DNA from: Toxorhynchites rutilus septentrionalis
Taxonomy: Eukaryota; Arthropoda; Insecta; Diptera; Culicidae
DNA length: 64,000 bases
Direction: 5' to 3'
Assembly (NCBI RefSeq): GCF_029784135.1
Contig: NC_073744.1
Location: forward strand, 10,251,429 to 10,315,428
Shown here: one piece after another, positions 1-12,948 of the stretch
Layout of the letters: every line of letters starts with the position of its first letter
Position numbering within the stretch: the first letter of the stretch is position 1
The notes under the pieces: model-generated
The model's database searches: none
Seen by the model: the letters and a program-made list of their open reading frames with translations, nothing else
Told to the model about the DNA's origin: nothing
Program-made: the position numbers and the translations under genes

Positions 1-360
1 TTTTAGTTGTTAAGTATGCTTAAAACGTATTTTTAATGAAAAACAGGTGTTATTGGGTGCCAAATGTCTTAAAATGACATGAAATGTTGAGATGTACTCG
101 AAAATTCTCGATAATAGCATCGGTATCCTTTGGTAGTGAGTGCCTCCTTGCTATGTTTATAGCTCCTGTAATGATCTGATCTCAACGGAACCTAAGCTCT
201 GCTCATTTGATAGGAAAGGAAGGTAAAATGGACAAGTGGGGGTAGGAAAGCCGCCCTAAATAATAATAATATTAGCGCTTCTTAGGAAGACATCTCTTCT
301 TTTGAAATGGCACTAATGTTTCTAGAGGAACTTCGCCATCTCAACGTAATATTACTTGCG
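1..360. other. No gene seen
   Basis: AT-rich sequence without a coding signal or repeat that I can identify. It abuts the SINE that follows. Confidence 0.4.
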
Positions 361-532
361 TAATAAATAACACACCTTGAATGGATTCAGAGTAGCAAGC
401 TCTAGAATACGCGTGACTGCAGTGCAAGTCGGAGAAAATTCCTTTGACGAAAAATTCCCCGATCAAAACGGGAATCGAACCTGAACCCCCGGCATGTTAG
501 GTGTGACGCTAACCACTCGGCCACGGAAGCAC
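361..532 (-). mobile_element. tRNA-derived SINE (Feilai-like)
   Basis: On the minus strand the copy starts with a tRNA-like head. The A box reads TGGCCGAGTGG and the B box GGTTCGATTCC, the two internal RNA polymerase III promoter blocks. About 90 bp of unrelated tail follow. A second copy at 57970-58174 in the same orientation shares head and tail, so this is a dispersed element and not a functional tRNA gene. The head resembles a serine or leucine tRNA. The Feilai name is an inference from the known tRNA-related SINE of Aedes aegypti. Confidence 0.8.
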
Positions 533-540
533 ATACATAT

Positions 541-1141
541 ACAGCCATTCCATACCAAACAGATATAGTGGTTCTCAGATTTCTATGAAAAGTAGTAATA
601 TTGTTCTTTATCGCAAAACATTAGACCCGTATTTTTTTTCAGTAGGGTCACCATTTTCATTTTAGGATTGTCCGAAAAATCAACTTTTTCCTCTTTTTTT
701 TTTTTCCAAAAATGACATTTTTCAAAAATTCATAACTTTGAAAAATCATAACTCAAAAACAAATAAAAAAACGTCTCTATGGTTTCGCAATGTTATGTGA
801 AAGATCCTCAGTTTTCCAGAAAAAATATAGAAAAATATAGCGCCTTTGGTCCCGAGACTATGAAAAAAATAAAAAACGAATACAATCAATAATAACAAGA
901 GCAGAATTCGAATTTTCTGCACGTACCGTGTTTTTTCAAGAATGTTTTGAAAAACGTCATTTTTGGAAAAAAAAAAAAAGAGGAAAAAGTTGATTTTCGG
1001 ACAACCCTAAAATGGAAATGGTCACCCTAATGAAAAAATAAAAAATACGGGTCAAATGTTTTGCGATAAAGAACAAAACTACCAATTTTAACGAAAATCT
1101 TAGAACCACTATATCGGTTTGGCTTGGAATGGCTGTATATG
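541..1141. repeat. Fold-back element with arms of about 190 bp
   Basis: The two ends (about 541-745 and 945-1141) are inverted copies of each other. They share the blocks ACAGCCATTCCA, GATATAGTGGTTCT, TTTATCGCAAAACATT and GGTCACCATTTTC with few mismatches. The middle, about 200 bp, is AT-rich. No coding sequence is present. It lies exactly at the 3' end of the non-LTR remnant that follows, so it probably inserted into or next to it. Confidence 0.75.
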
Positions 1142-2860
1142 GGGAACATAAAATTAAGGTTGCGAGTAGCTATGATGTCGCAAACTGGCATGCGTGACTG
1201 TACTCCTCGAGCCTTTAAATCGACACCCAGTTTGATTCTTTCATTGCAAAACTCATTACATGACCAAACAACGTGCTCGATGTCATGATATCCTTGACCA
1301 CAATTGCATAAATTGTTAGTGGAAAGACCTATGCGAAATAGATGCGCATTTAGCGTGGAATGATTGGACATCAATCTGGACATAGTTCTAATGAAATCTG
1401 TGCCAACTGGTGAGTGACTGCTGTCGGGAAATGCAGAAGAATTCCCGATACGCTATTTGGGCTTCCAAAACTGTGTCCTGCATACTACCCATCTTTGCGA
1501 GTGTATTCGCTCTCTTATTACCAGGAATAGATCAATGTATTTTCGGGTACTTTTATCAACAAGAATATTCAATGCATCTCTAATTTTGATAAGAAAATAT
1601 AACGCTTCCGTCTGTTGTTTCAAGGATTGAATGGCTTGTATGCTGCTAAGACTATCCGAAAAAATAAAATTGTAATCATGGGGTAAGGACTCAATGGCCT
1701 TAATTGCGTGATATATTGCAGTCAATGAGGCAGCATAAACCGAACAAGGGCTTCAAGTTTAAGTAAGTAATATTACCATATGAGTTCAAATATCTTTAAT
1801 GAACATCACACTAGTTCATTAAAGATATTTGAACTCATATGGTAATATTTTGAAGCGAAAACATTAGGGATTAACGACGATCGAAGATGACCTGAAATGT
1901 CTCGAATTTCTTCCTTCATAGAAAGATCGAAATCAACGGAAGACCTGCAGAAGCTCGGGAAGCTAACATTATTGAAGATGTTTGTTGATTGTTGTATTTC
2001 TAGAGAAATGTAATGAAGGTACAGATCCACGGATCTCGACCGTTGGCTCATTTCGAGAAGCTGCTTACAATTTTCAGTTACTAATGGGTTCATGATTTCG
2101 CTCCGGATAAGGAAGCGATAGGGCAGCTCCGAAAACCGAACCTGCCAGGACTTCAAGGCTCATGTTTTGTGTTGATTGCATGCACCCTAAGGCTAAAATT
2201 AATTTAGTACCTGATACAGATGCAACACTATCATCTGCTAGTTGCCTCAAAATACATCCATCTGCAAGATGATTATCGATATCATTAATATAGAAGTTAT
2301 ACAGAAGAGAACTTAAGCAAGAACCTTAATAGAGACCCATGTAGCTAACCCTAGAAACGGCACAATTTCCATGAGAAAAGTGCATATGCTTTTCGGATAG
2401 CAGATTAAACAAAAAGATTTTTAAGATTGGTGGAAATCCTTGGCTGTGGAGTTTGTCGTATGAAATTCTTATAGATTCTGAGTCAAACGCCCCTTTAATG
2501 TCTAGGAAAACAGAAGCTATCTGTTTTTCATGACCAAAGGTCGTCTGAATTTAGGAAGCAAGTAATGCGAGACAATCGTTTGTCCCTTTGCGTTTTGTTC
2601 CTACGAGCGTTTTTGGTGTATTCGGGAGGATTTCCTTCAAGAAATCAGCTATCCAGTGGTTGTTATGATTGTTTTTGAGAGACATTTGATGATTTCTATT
2701 TTTTTTGTTCAGATACCCCCACAATTTTTCAGTGGAAGTGTTGTCAGGAAATTCTGGTAGAGTATCAACAACTTCTGAGCAATAACCCTGAAGTGACCCT
2801 ATGCCTACTCCATCCTGATTTGCTTTCTTTTTTGCTATTTGATATTTGATCAATTTTTTG
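1142..2860 (-). pseudogene. Decayed non-LTR retrotransposon: RT, RNase H and zinc-knuckle tail
   Basis: Minus-strand fragments read in order as the C-terminal part of a non-LTR retrotransposon polyprotein. Near 2550-2860 lies pre-RT sequence. About 2200-2530 gives RT blocks FLDIKGAFDS and LRQLADDSV. About 1860-2156 is the RT-RNase H connection, and 1453-1740 an RNase H fragment with SDSLSSIQA. At 1140-1383 is the terminal CNCGQGYHDIEHVVWSC cysteine/histidine motif. The copy at 59622-61099 carries the same tail, with SRLMSNH and GYHDIEHVVWSC. Frames are broken repeatedly and the copy is interrupted by the hairpin at 1769-1849. RNase H after RT suits the I/LOA group; the exact clade is uncertain. 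Confidence 0.8.
1769..1849. repeat. Perfect 36 bp inverted repeat, 9 nt loop
   Basis: Positions 1769-1804 are the exact reverse complement of 1814-1849, with loop ATCACACTA. The hairpin sits between the RNase H part and the RT-RNase H connection of the surrounding retrotransposon remnant. Its arm reads in the same frame as the neighbouring retrotransposon sequence, so it may be a local inverted duplication and not an inserted element. Confidence 0.9.
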
Positions 2861-3096
2861 TTAAACTTTTGAAATCATTCATCCTATGGACTTACTTTAT
2901 TATCCAACCGCTTTCAACAACAACGAATGGATTCATCATCATCTAGTTGTCTCTTCCTTTAAGGCCACCTGTGATTCCTGCGCCGGATCGCTTGTATTTT
3001 CACCATGTGTATTCGGGTGTTTTCTTGGGTAACATTGACGTTGACCTGCAAAGATGTTACCGTGTTGAATTATTCGTTGTAATGAGACATGTTTTA

Positions 3097-4940
<1,844 letters not shown>

Positions 4941-5040
4941 TTTGATGTCAGTCGATTCGGCACTGATCAAATGAAATGTGGTTGAACAACAGTTTTTTAA
5001 AATGAAATTTATCCTTGATCGATTGAGAAACAATTGTCTA

Positions 5041-5885
5041 TTAAGAATTATCAGAGCATGTGAGGCGATCCTTGAATCACAGAAATTTAAGGCGTGAACT
5101 CAGTGTCTCGGAAAAAGAAATGAATTAATTATTGTAAATAAAATGTACTTAGCATTAGCATCGAGCAGGTTGCACAATTTCCTAGGCGGTACGAATTCAG
5201 AACTGTTACGTTAAAAACTAGCCTACATCCGTTGCTCATGATTGGTAATATCTCTTAAATGAAGGCTTGATTTTCTCCAACAGTTAAGAATTGTCCTGGC
5301 CACGTCCTCGCAACTGCTAAGGGATTATTCTAAATATACTGTACTTGAGCAAATATTGAAACTTGGAAATTTATTCTTTTTCTCTAATTTCATCCGCATT
5401 CTAATTCATATATCAACAAACAAAATCTGTTGGGAGTAGAATACCTAAGGCTAAAATACAAGGAAATATCACCCGATTCGGTAGTTAGTCTCGGCTTGCG
5501 ATGGTATGGCTTCCTAAAGATTTTCCTAATAAACTTACATATTGTTGCTGACAAACGCCATCTCACTACTCTAGCGAAATTTTCTATATTCAAATGAATT
5601 CAAAGCACATAGCAGCCCGATTGCTTACACTTCCTTTATCTTACTGGAGCAAACCGAGACAACAAAACAACTTATTTTGTGTTTAAATGACAGTTTAAGC
5701 CAATAGCAAGTAAATAAACCAGGGATGCCAAAAAACTTTTCAACTATCTTCAGATGGCAAAGGGAAAAGTACGTAGAATAGAAGATAGTCTCCTCCCTGC
5801 TTTGTTCAAGTAGTGGTAGGTAAAGAAAAAAAGCAAAAAATTTAAATAAACCATCGATCGAATCCATATAAATTCGAATATTTTT
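5041..5885. other. No gene recognised
   Basis: Short AT-rich ORFs on the minus strand show no family motif and no supported splice pattern. This could be an intron or upstream DNA of the zinc-finger gene. Confidence 0.35.
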
Positions 5886-5992
5886 GGACCTGATTAAGAA
5901 CGTTACTTCACGGTGAAAACTGAATGAAATGCATACAAACTGCACACAATTCATTTCATTTTCACCGTGAAGTGACGTTCGTGATCAGGCCC
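5886..5992. mobile_element. 107 bp hairpin MITE, copy 1
   Basis: Almost the whole unit is an inverted repeat, with arms containing CTTCACGGTGAAAAC and ends GGACCTGAT and ATCAGGCCC. It is flanked on both sides by TTT, which may be a 3 bp target duplication. A second copy of the same length is at 6898-7004. Confidence 0.75.
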
Positions 5993-6398
5993 TTTGATTT
6001 TTATTCAAATTGTAACAAAAGAACTGTCTTAAAATACTAAAAATTGATAATATGATGCAAGATTAACTCCCACATTGCTGATTTCCATCAAGAATCATCG
6101 CGACGCTTTCATTGGTTTCGGTTTGGAGTGTTCAGCCGTAATGAGGCCACATAAGAGACCAAATTGACGTTTCTGGAAAACGAGAAAAACATTTCCTCCA
6201 TCCCGGGTCATCTTCCGAAGTGATTGCAAATATATATAATATTTTGCACTTTCGCAAAAAGTGAATGTACAAATTTGAAATTTCGTGTGAAACCATTGGA
6301 ACGGAACGTTTTGGAAGATCCAAGAAGCGTATGCATAGAATAGCTGAAAACATCTCCGATTAGTTTATCTCATCACAATTTATATAAAACACACTTAC

Positions 6399-6644
6399 CT
6401 CCAGTACGAAGACGTCTTCTTTGCTGATTATAGGTTAAAACAGTATCCCCAAAAGAATCCGGCGAAAAATGAAGCGAACAAATAAATATGTTTCGCGTAT
6501 CGAACGAGCTTCTGTATCCGAAAAAGTTTAACCAATTCCGTCTAAACAATTTGTTGGTCGGAAAACGGTGGAAAGTTATCCGACTTTCTTCAAAACATTC
6601 AAAACTTTTCTGCTCCGGCATCGCGAAACGGGGCACTTCGACAT
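6399..6644 (-). pseudogene. THAP-type zinc-binding domain exon, frameshifted
   Basis: From an ATG at 6644 the minus strand reads MSKCPVSRCRSRKVL, then shifts frame once and continues ITFHRFPTNKLFRRNW and FICSLHF. This matches the THAP pattern, in which a CxxxxC pair precedes an FHRFP block, a conserved Trp and a final CxxH. The exon ends at a consensus donor (G|GTAAGTG) at 6399, phase 1. That phase equals the entry phase of every finger exon of the downstream zinc-finger gene, so it could be or have been an alternative first exon. The apparent one-base loss makes it a pseudo-exon unless the assembly is wrong there. The usual AVPTIF box is not seen. Confidence 0.55.
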
Positions 6645-6897
6645 ATTGCTGAAGTAAACAAACACTGTTCAGTATGAAATCGATAAAAAAATCACATCAA
6701 ACTTTACCTGCAGTGAAAATGCGGTACACTATCGTGGCTCAACTTACGATTTTGTCACTTTTTACGATTTTTTGAACTTTTAAAAACAAGAAATATTGAA
6801 AAAACTTCCGAACATCGAACAAATTGAGGATTGTTTATCACTAACTACTTCTTTGTGTGTGTAACATATGCGCGCTCCGTGTGTATACACAGGTAAT

Positions 6898-7004
6898 GGG
6901 CCTGATCACGGCCATCACTTCACGGTGAAAACGGAATGAAATGCATACAAATCGCATACAATTCTTTTCGTTTTCACCGTGAAGTGACGTTCGTGATCAG
7001 GCCC
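6898..7004. mobile_element. 107 bp hairpin MITE, copy 2
   Basis: Ends GGGCCTGATCACG and CGTGATCAGGCCC form a near-complete hairpin. It is flanked by AAT on both sides, a likely 3 bp target duplication. Same family as 5886-5992. Confidence 0.8.
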
Positions 7005-7689
7005 AATATAACTTACCTTCTATTCTACGTACTTTGGGCAAAGGGTCTTCATCAGGATTTTTTTTTAAATTGTCTAAAATTCTTAAAGTACTTGCGATAA
7101 ATATTAACAACACAGGCTTTCCTTATCAGGATACCAAGTAGAATTTTCAGAATTTCATTCCGTCGAGTGGCCGATAATTCGCGTTTACATAATCATATCA
7201 ATTACCACAGTGAATCCTGATTCTTACCTCCTCCCACTAACAACTATCCCTTCCATGATAATCGCTAGGGAACCACGCTATAGAGGCGATCCTTCTGGCC
7301 TTCGGGCGGCGGTTATCATACTAACATTCCTTCCCTTCCCCTGGTGACTGCAAGGACGTGACCGGCGTCGTTATTGACTATTTAAAGCTCGAATCACCGA
7401 AAATTGCACAACGAGAATGATTTGCTAGTCCCAAGCGTCATTCTGTGTATTCTTTGTGCAATTTGGTTGGTTCAGGTCAATCGCGGAGAGCAACTACGAA
7501 TTGTACAGTCTACCCAAGCTCAGGCTCAAGCTCAAAACAAAAGACCATCGAAAATTGTGGGTTTCAAGAAAAAAATGATGCCAAATGTCTTGAAATTGCA
7601 TTACTTGTCGAGATTTACTGTTATCTCAAGAAAACAAATTTTAAATTTTGTATAGGGTGTTTTTTCGAGGTGGGTAACTTTTTGAAATT
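7005..7689. other. No gene recognised
   Basis: Contains a short GC-richer stretch (7230-7400) and small plus-strand ORFs (7404-7693) without recognisable motifs. Possibly the LTR side of the adjacent copia remnant. Confidence 0.3.
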
Positions 7690-8700
7690 TTAGGATCGAT
7701 ATTAGATATTGATAAGTTTTTTTTTTCATTCATTCGTACCGGTGCAGGGGTCATCACTCTTGAACCAAAAATCTTGAGATGCCCCAGATCCGGCTTTTTC
7801 CCAGTCCATGCCTCTTCCGGCGTTTTGTCCTTCAGGGAACGCATTCCAAGCTTTGCATCGTTGAGCATGCATCGTGTTTTTTTCTACTAACATGCGGTTC
7901 ATCCTCTCAGCTACTCCGTTCTGCTCGGGCGTATACGGGCACGTGGTTTGATGTCGAATTCCGTCCGACTCCAACGTTCACAAACTGCTTTTCGGCCATG
8001 TGGCAAATGGCACCCGAATCGAAATACCATCCACTGGTGATCACGTCTCCAATGGCGAAAATGGAACACAGACCCTTGTTCTTCCTAGACTTCTCCGGAC
8101 ACTTGGCGGCAAAATGACCCGGTTTCTGACACTTAAAGCACGTTTTCTCGTCGACCTTCGCTTTCATAGTTGTTGGCTTGAACCTTTTGGGACCCTGCTG
8201 GACCTACAAAGCATCTTCGTCACTGCATTTGATTGCGCCCCGTTCGATCGTCACATCCCGAAGAATCTTGGGCTTCACTGCATTCGCTGTCAGCGCAATA
8301 CCTGACGCCTGCAGTTCCATTATCATTATCAGCTCATACTGCTCCGGCAAGCTCATGAGCAACATCGCAGCCAATCAGGAATCATCGACATCGGATCCCA
8401 CTGACGCTAGCTTGTTACTTGTGCTCATCAGCTCATCAAAATAGGTTTCCACACTTGAACTGTTGACGCATCGAGGTGAATTTTCGTAGCAACCCAATCT
8501 TCCGACTCAGACCGCTATCCTGGGACACCGTTTCATGCTTCTTCTAGGCAACTCGCGCATCGGCCGCATCCAGCTCCAAACTGTAGCTGTAGGTTTCCAA
8601 ACTAAGACAGATGGTGGCCAATGCCCGTTGTTTAATATCCGCTAGCACCGCTGCTTGTGCTTCGTCGGTTTCGCACTAACGGCTTCCCAACATCCTGAAA
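7690..8700 (-). pseudogene. Ty1/copia retrotransposon remnant (gag, protease, integrase tail)
   Basis: Minus-strand pieces run in gag-pol order. A degraded gag lies at about 8170-8700. A zinc knuckle CFKCQKPGHFAAKC and a protease-like FDSGAICHM segment lie at 7977-8167. An integrase C-terminal stretch with CPYTPEQNGVAERMNR and LGHLKIFGSRV lies at 7700-7974. The integrase core and all of the RT-RNase H are missing or not visible, so a large internal deletion joins protease to the integrase tail. Stops and frameshifts are frequent. Non-functional. Confidence 0.8.
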
Positions 8701-9068
8701 TTTTCCCTTCCGCTTAACTTTTCAATGGCAACGCCACGGAACCTCCACCAACTCGAACGCCTTCTGATACAGCTGCAGCTCTGTTCGCCATATCTCCGAT
8801 ACTAGGATTGTTCCGCGACGACTTCGGAATTTTTCGGATACTCCTTCTAACTTGATAAATTTCTTGAAATTCTTCAGTTAAAATAAAACTGCTTCCAATC
8901 TTCCGGTTATAGCTATTTGCCTGGGCCCATAACCTATTGCAGAGCAAATGAATAAAACGACTTGTTCAGTTGAACGCTTCCAATGGAATGAACATTTTAT
9001 TCTATCCCTTAACAACTATTAATAATCCTTAGCGACGCGTATTGCTATGCTACTACGATTGCACTAAG

Positions 9069-9181
9069 TTCCTGCTGAAGGGTCGGAGTATTATTCGGAC
9101 GATAGCGATGAAGGAGATTATCCGCCACCAATGCAATCGCAGCAACCACTGACTGCGATGGAGAAAATTTTAATTCAAAAC
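9069..9181 (+). CDS. Candidate upstream exon of the basic-protein gene
   Basis: The plus-strand frame reads EGSEYYSDDSDEGDYPPP and then AMEKILIQN up to a GTATCC donor. It ends on a codon boundary, which matches the phase 0 entry of the exon at 9745. The acidic, proline-containing composition looks coding, unlike the flanks. The left boundary is not certain, and the intron would contain the SANT-element fragment at 9433-9605. Offered as a candidate only. Confidence 0.35.
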
Positions 9182-9432
9182 GTATCCGTCAAAGTAGAAT
9201 GAAGCAAACTAAACTTTGAATAAAGCTCCTCAAAACTTCAAGTTCAAGTTATTCTCAAAGTGTTGGAAAACACTTCAGTTATGAAGGATCTTTCGTCGGG
9301 TTTCGTCAGCTGTCTGGAGTCGAATACGATCGCATTAGCTGACCATTGACGGAGTGGGAATTCTCGATTAGTACGGAAGTAGGTATTTAGTTTAATACCA
9401 GATCCCCCGAGGATGTTTTTTTGGAAATTTTG

Positions 9433-9605
9433 TTGACATGGCTATCGGTGCAACTGTCAGAATTTTTTCGAGCTGTTTGGTTTGCTTGTCGCATATCTTC
9501 TGACAATCATTTTGTTTTGGTTAGCGTCGCTGACATTTTTCTTTGGGAAACGTTTCAGAAACGCTTAAATATATGCAATTCGCAACACATGAAATTCGAG
9601 CTCGG
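9433..9605 (+). repeat. Fragment of the SANT/zeste-type element family
   Basis: About 170 bp match the left part of the copies at 30107, 31664 and 32836, for example GTTTGGTTTGCTTGTCGCA and CAGAAACGCTTAAATATAT. No ends are preserved. Confidence 0.7.
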
Positions 9606-9744
9606 TAAGAGATTACAAAAATACGAATTCGGTGTGATAGCGACAGTTATTTTATCGACTTCTCGATTCGATTTATATAATAGAGCCAATTATTTTAAGT
9701 AAAAAAGAAAAGTTAGAACTTATTCAATTCGAAATTGCTTTCAG

Positions 9745-10506
9745 CCATTATATCCATCCAGCAACTCTAGCTGCAGCACAAGTGGGGATCTCGGCACAAA
9801 TCCGGCTCCGATATATCCGGTGAATAGACCCAATTTGGCAGCAACGCTGCGCACGGAATGGTGTCGTAAGAAGCTTCGCGACATAGAGCTAGAGGACAGT
9901 GGAGCCGTCAAGAAACCAAGTAGACCCCAGTGGGGTGTTAAGAAGAGTCAGGCTTTCCAAAACTTGAACCTTGAGTAATCTTGCATCCTATGCATCCTAT
10001 GAATAGTTGTACCTCACGGTCCCCTTCCCTCTTTCAGCCATAGCCATCAGGAGGAACTGAATTTGCGGCTTGCAACACGCAAGGCGGAGCAGAAACTACG
10101 TCAGGAAGAGCACGCTATAAACATGGAGCTGATGAGACAGCGCGTTAAGGCGGCTCCCTTGCTGCTGGAAGGTCCACCACAGTGGGGCCCCCGATTAGGG
10201 CACGTGGCCCATCGTTGTATGACCAGTGGGGGCAGAGAGTCGGGTGCTCTTTTCCGCAAATCCAACAAAACCAGGAGAACCTGTGGTGGTGGTGCTAATG
10301 GGACCAAACGCGAGTCTTCTAGCTGTGGTAGGATCGGTCATCATGATCGCAGCCATCGTTCGAACGATAAACAGCGGAGCTCCAGTGGCAGCAAGCTGAG
10401 TAACTATTCGTTGGACTCCATCGGTAAGAGCAGTTCTAAGTTTTGCGATAGTGAGGTTCTATGCAAGCTGAACGATGAGCTGGGAAGCTTAAGTGACGAC
10501 GTTTGA
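9745..10506 (+). CDS. Last two exons of an unrecognised basic protein
   Basis: Two exons join in phase. The first, 9745-9974 (acceptor TTTCAG, donor GA|GTAATC), and the second, 10038-10506 (acceptor CTTTCAG, stop TGA), give an open frame of 232 residues. The first exon contains LAATLRTEWCRKKLRDI and SRPQWGVKKSQAFQNLNL. The second opens with a charged helical stretch (RLATRKAEQKLRQEEHAI), then KAAPLLLEGPPQWGPRLG, and ends in a Ser/Arg-rich tail with LNDELGSLSDDV. I do not recognise the family. The coiled-coil-like helix and basic tail suggest a structural or cytoskeletal protein, but that is a guess. The gene runs tail to tail with the TMEM192 copy that ends 231 bp downstream. Upstream exons are probably missing from this call; see 9069-9181. 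Confidence 0.6.
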
Positions 10507-10736
10507 TGAAGGTAAAGGCGATTCGTTTTTGTTTTCGTAACCGAGTGTGAACAATCAGTATGTGTTTCATGTTGTTAGATGACCAAACCAAATTAGCTCA
10601 AGACTTTGTTCTGCTTCCGTGCAATATTAAATATCATGTGTGACGTCTTATCCAAAAGAATAAGTGTGGAACGATAGTCTCGAAAGTGGAACAAAAAGAA
10701 AACATTCATTTATTAACAATCTACCCCCGCATGCAC

Positions 10737-11773
10737 CTAGTAACCTATTACAAAAGACTGGTCCGCAATGGATAGTTGGGTCGATTCACTGTTGATGAGG
10801 TGAGCCGACGCACGAGCCTCACGGATTTTGTCGTGCATGTGTCTATTTTCGTCCATCAGTTTGACGATCAGCAAAAACTGCTGATTGATGAACTCCTCGG
10901 GAGACATCTCAGTTTGTCCATTGCCACGTTGCAACAGGGCATCTGGAGGATTTTGAATTACGTTGAAAACTTTGGTTTTAACTGTTGTGGGAAATACAAA
11001 ATATTAGTTTTGTCAAGTATTGTGGAGTCGAAAATGCCACTCACCAAAGTATGGAATATGAATGAGAACTAATACGATGCATTCCAGCAAGCAAACAGCA
11101 CTTACGGATAGAGTCGTTGAGAAGCCTTTCAGAGCACAATCAATGAAAAAATGTGAACCAAACATATGCAGCAGTGCGGTGTGTGCGGTCAATATAACCA
11201 GATTGACCAGGGATACAACCTGAAGCGAAGTTTTCTTATAACGATGTGTCTCCCGAAGGAACGTATGATATCCAAGTATCTTCATCCGGTTGTGTTTGCT
11301 CTTCACCAGAAGATGAATGATCTGCGAAATGAGGATGCGTCATATCTCATTCACGGTATTTTGAAGAAAAGGGGATCTTACAAATGTGACAAACCAAAAA
11401 CCCGCTCTTAGCTTAAGCATTGTGTAGTATCCAGCGCATTCATTCCCACTGTAGCACCCGTAATAGCAATAAGCGAGTCCAACTGCGGTCAGCGCCATTG
11501 AGCAAACCAGTTGGAACCTAGGAAAGGAATAAACGCTCTTGTAACGAAGCACCTAACCTATCAACGCCGTCAAAACTTTTACCACAAAATTGGAGTAGTG
11601 TTTATCTTCTCGAAGCTGATGATCGAGATGTCTCGATCATCTTCGGTCATTGTGGGAAACAGCATCTGCTGTTCCAGCTGGCGGCTTCCACTAACTGCCC
11701 CATCACTCAAAGATCCGGTCGTTACCGAGCGAAACAGAAAAAATGGGACAAAATTCCGGCTTGTGTAGGACAT
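10737..11773 (-). CDS. TMEM192: TMEM192-like four-pass membrane protein, paralogue B
   Basis: Four exons: 11773-11583, 11517-11382, 11321-11045 and 10969-10737. They sum to 837 bp and 278 residues with matching phases (2, 0, 1). Human TMEM192 is a lysosomal membrane protein of about 271 residues. This copy has four hydrophobic segments, the LGYHTFLRETHRYKKTSLQ block that aligns with the RGYNLIYRSTRHLKRLALM region of TMEM192, and a C-terminal helix PEEFINQQFLLIVKLMDEN. The exon structure equals that of paralogue C, down to a PPDAL motif at the start of the last exon. The start Met is the least certain point, because the open frame extends further upstream to 11926. It lies 237 bp downstream of paralogue A on the same strand, a tandem duplication. 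Confidence 0.75.
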
Positions 11774-12010
11774 TTTGTCTGTCCTTGGCTTTTGCGGGTG
11801 CAAACTGATCCGTGCCCAACAATGACACAAACAGAGCCAAAAACAATGGTGAAAGTGAGTGGTATAAACGTCATTGTTTTTATCCCACTTTCCTGAAGAA
11901 TGGACTATAATCATAACCTCAAACAAACAAATTTAATTTTATTTTTCGCAAACAGCCAAAAAAAACTTCACAGACATCGACCTGATACTTCCACATCGTT
12001 AAAGTATGTG

Positions 12011-12948
12011 CTAATCATCACCCATCGCTCCGAGTGCTACTGCTTCCTTTCTCAGTCTGTTGTTCGCCACGGTCAGCATTTTGACCTGTTCCGCTTGTCG
12101 TTTCAATTTCATGTACATTGAAATGTCCTCCTGGTTGGAGAGTGTTCTGTCCGGGGAGTCCTCGTCCAGCAGCTGCATCGTCTTCATCAGGCGCTCTGTA
12201 ATAATTCAGGTGAAAATGTGGAATTTGAACGCACATCAACACTCTCTCACACTCACTTGTCGCTGGGATGTAGAAGCAAGCCAGGGTCATCGTTTCCAGT
12301 CCGCAAAACAGCACAATGAACATCTGGGGTGAAATCTCCAGCTTCGTAATCTCTTCAAATCCCACCCCGCTGCAGATAGACGCACCATGTTCATGCATCT
12401 TGAAAAGTGATCGAACGTAACCCTGTACCGCAATGAGTACCATGTTCCAGAGGGATACGATCTGAAGAGGTGCCTTCCGGTAGCATGTCATGTCCAGATA
12501 GAGATTATAGTTCTGATTGATCAGCTTCTGACAGGGTGGCTTGATCAGCTCGTGCTGGACGTACGTCAGAAACCAGAATACCATCCGGATGTAGACCATC
12601 ACGAAGTACAGCTGACACGGACTACCTTCGCCGTCGTTTGATGGCGCCGTCACGAGCCAGAAGATCCCACCAACCAAAATTGCTACCGATGTGAGCCAAT
12701 GGAAGCTGCAGAAAAATAGAGTTTAATCCGAATTCCAAACCTAAGAGTAAGCGTTCTAACCTGAGAATTGCGATCATAAGACCCGGACGGAAGGTATCGC
12801 CACAGATTACATCCGGCGCGGAGAGAATACTTGATTGGCGGGGAAGTGAGGCGGACACGTTCGATCTGGAACCCTCCGGAATCGGGGAGATGTTCTGGGG
12901 ACCCTGGGCGACTGGTTTAACTATTTTCAGCTTTGGCAGTGTCTCCAT
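12011..12948 (-). CDS. TMEM192: TMEM192-like four-pass membrane protein, paralogue A
   Basis: Three exons: 12948-12761, 12705-12257 and 12195-12011. They give 822 bp, 273 residues, with clean GT/AG sites. A Ser/Pro-rich cytosolic N-terminus (METLPKLKIVKP) precedes four hydrophobic stretches: [38 protein letters not shown] and MFIVLFCGLETMTLACF. The C-terminal part is a charged helix (SMYMKLKRQAEQVKML). LQIVSLWN is shared almost exactly with paralogue C. The large second exon covers what are two exons in B and C, so one intron was lost here or gained there. Function in insects is inferred only from the family. Confidence 0.75.

Noticed and set aside
439..532. A functional tRNA gene
   Set aside because: The tRNA-like head is followed by a body shared with 57970-58174, so it is the head of a SINE; base pairing of the arms is imperfect.
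10063..10506. Separate gene starting at the Met-like codon near 10063
   Set aside because: The frame continues upstream to a good acceptor at 10038 and joins in phase to the exon at 9745-9974.
11511..11768. Plus-strand 85-codon ORF
   Set aside because: Antisense of exon 1 and exon 2 of TMEM192-B.
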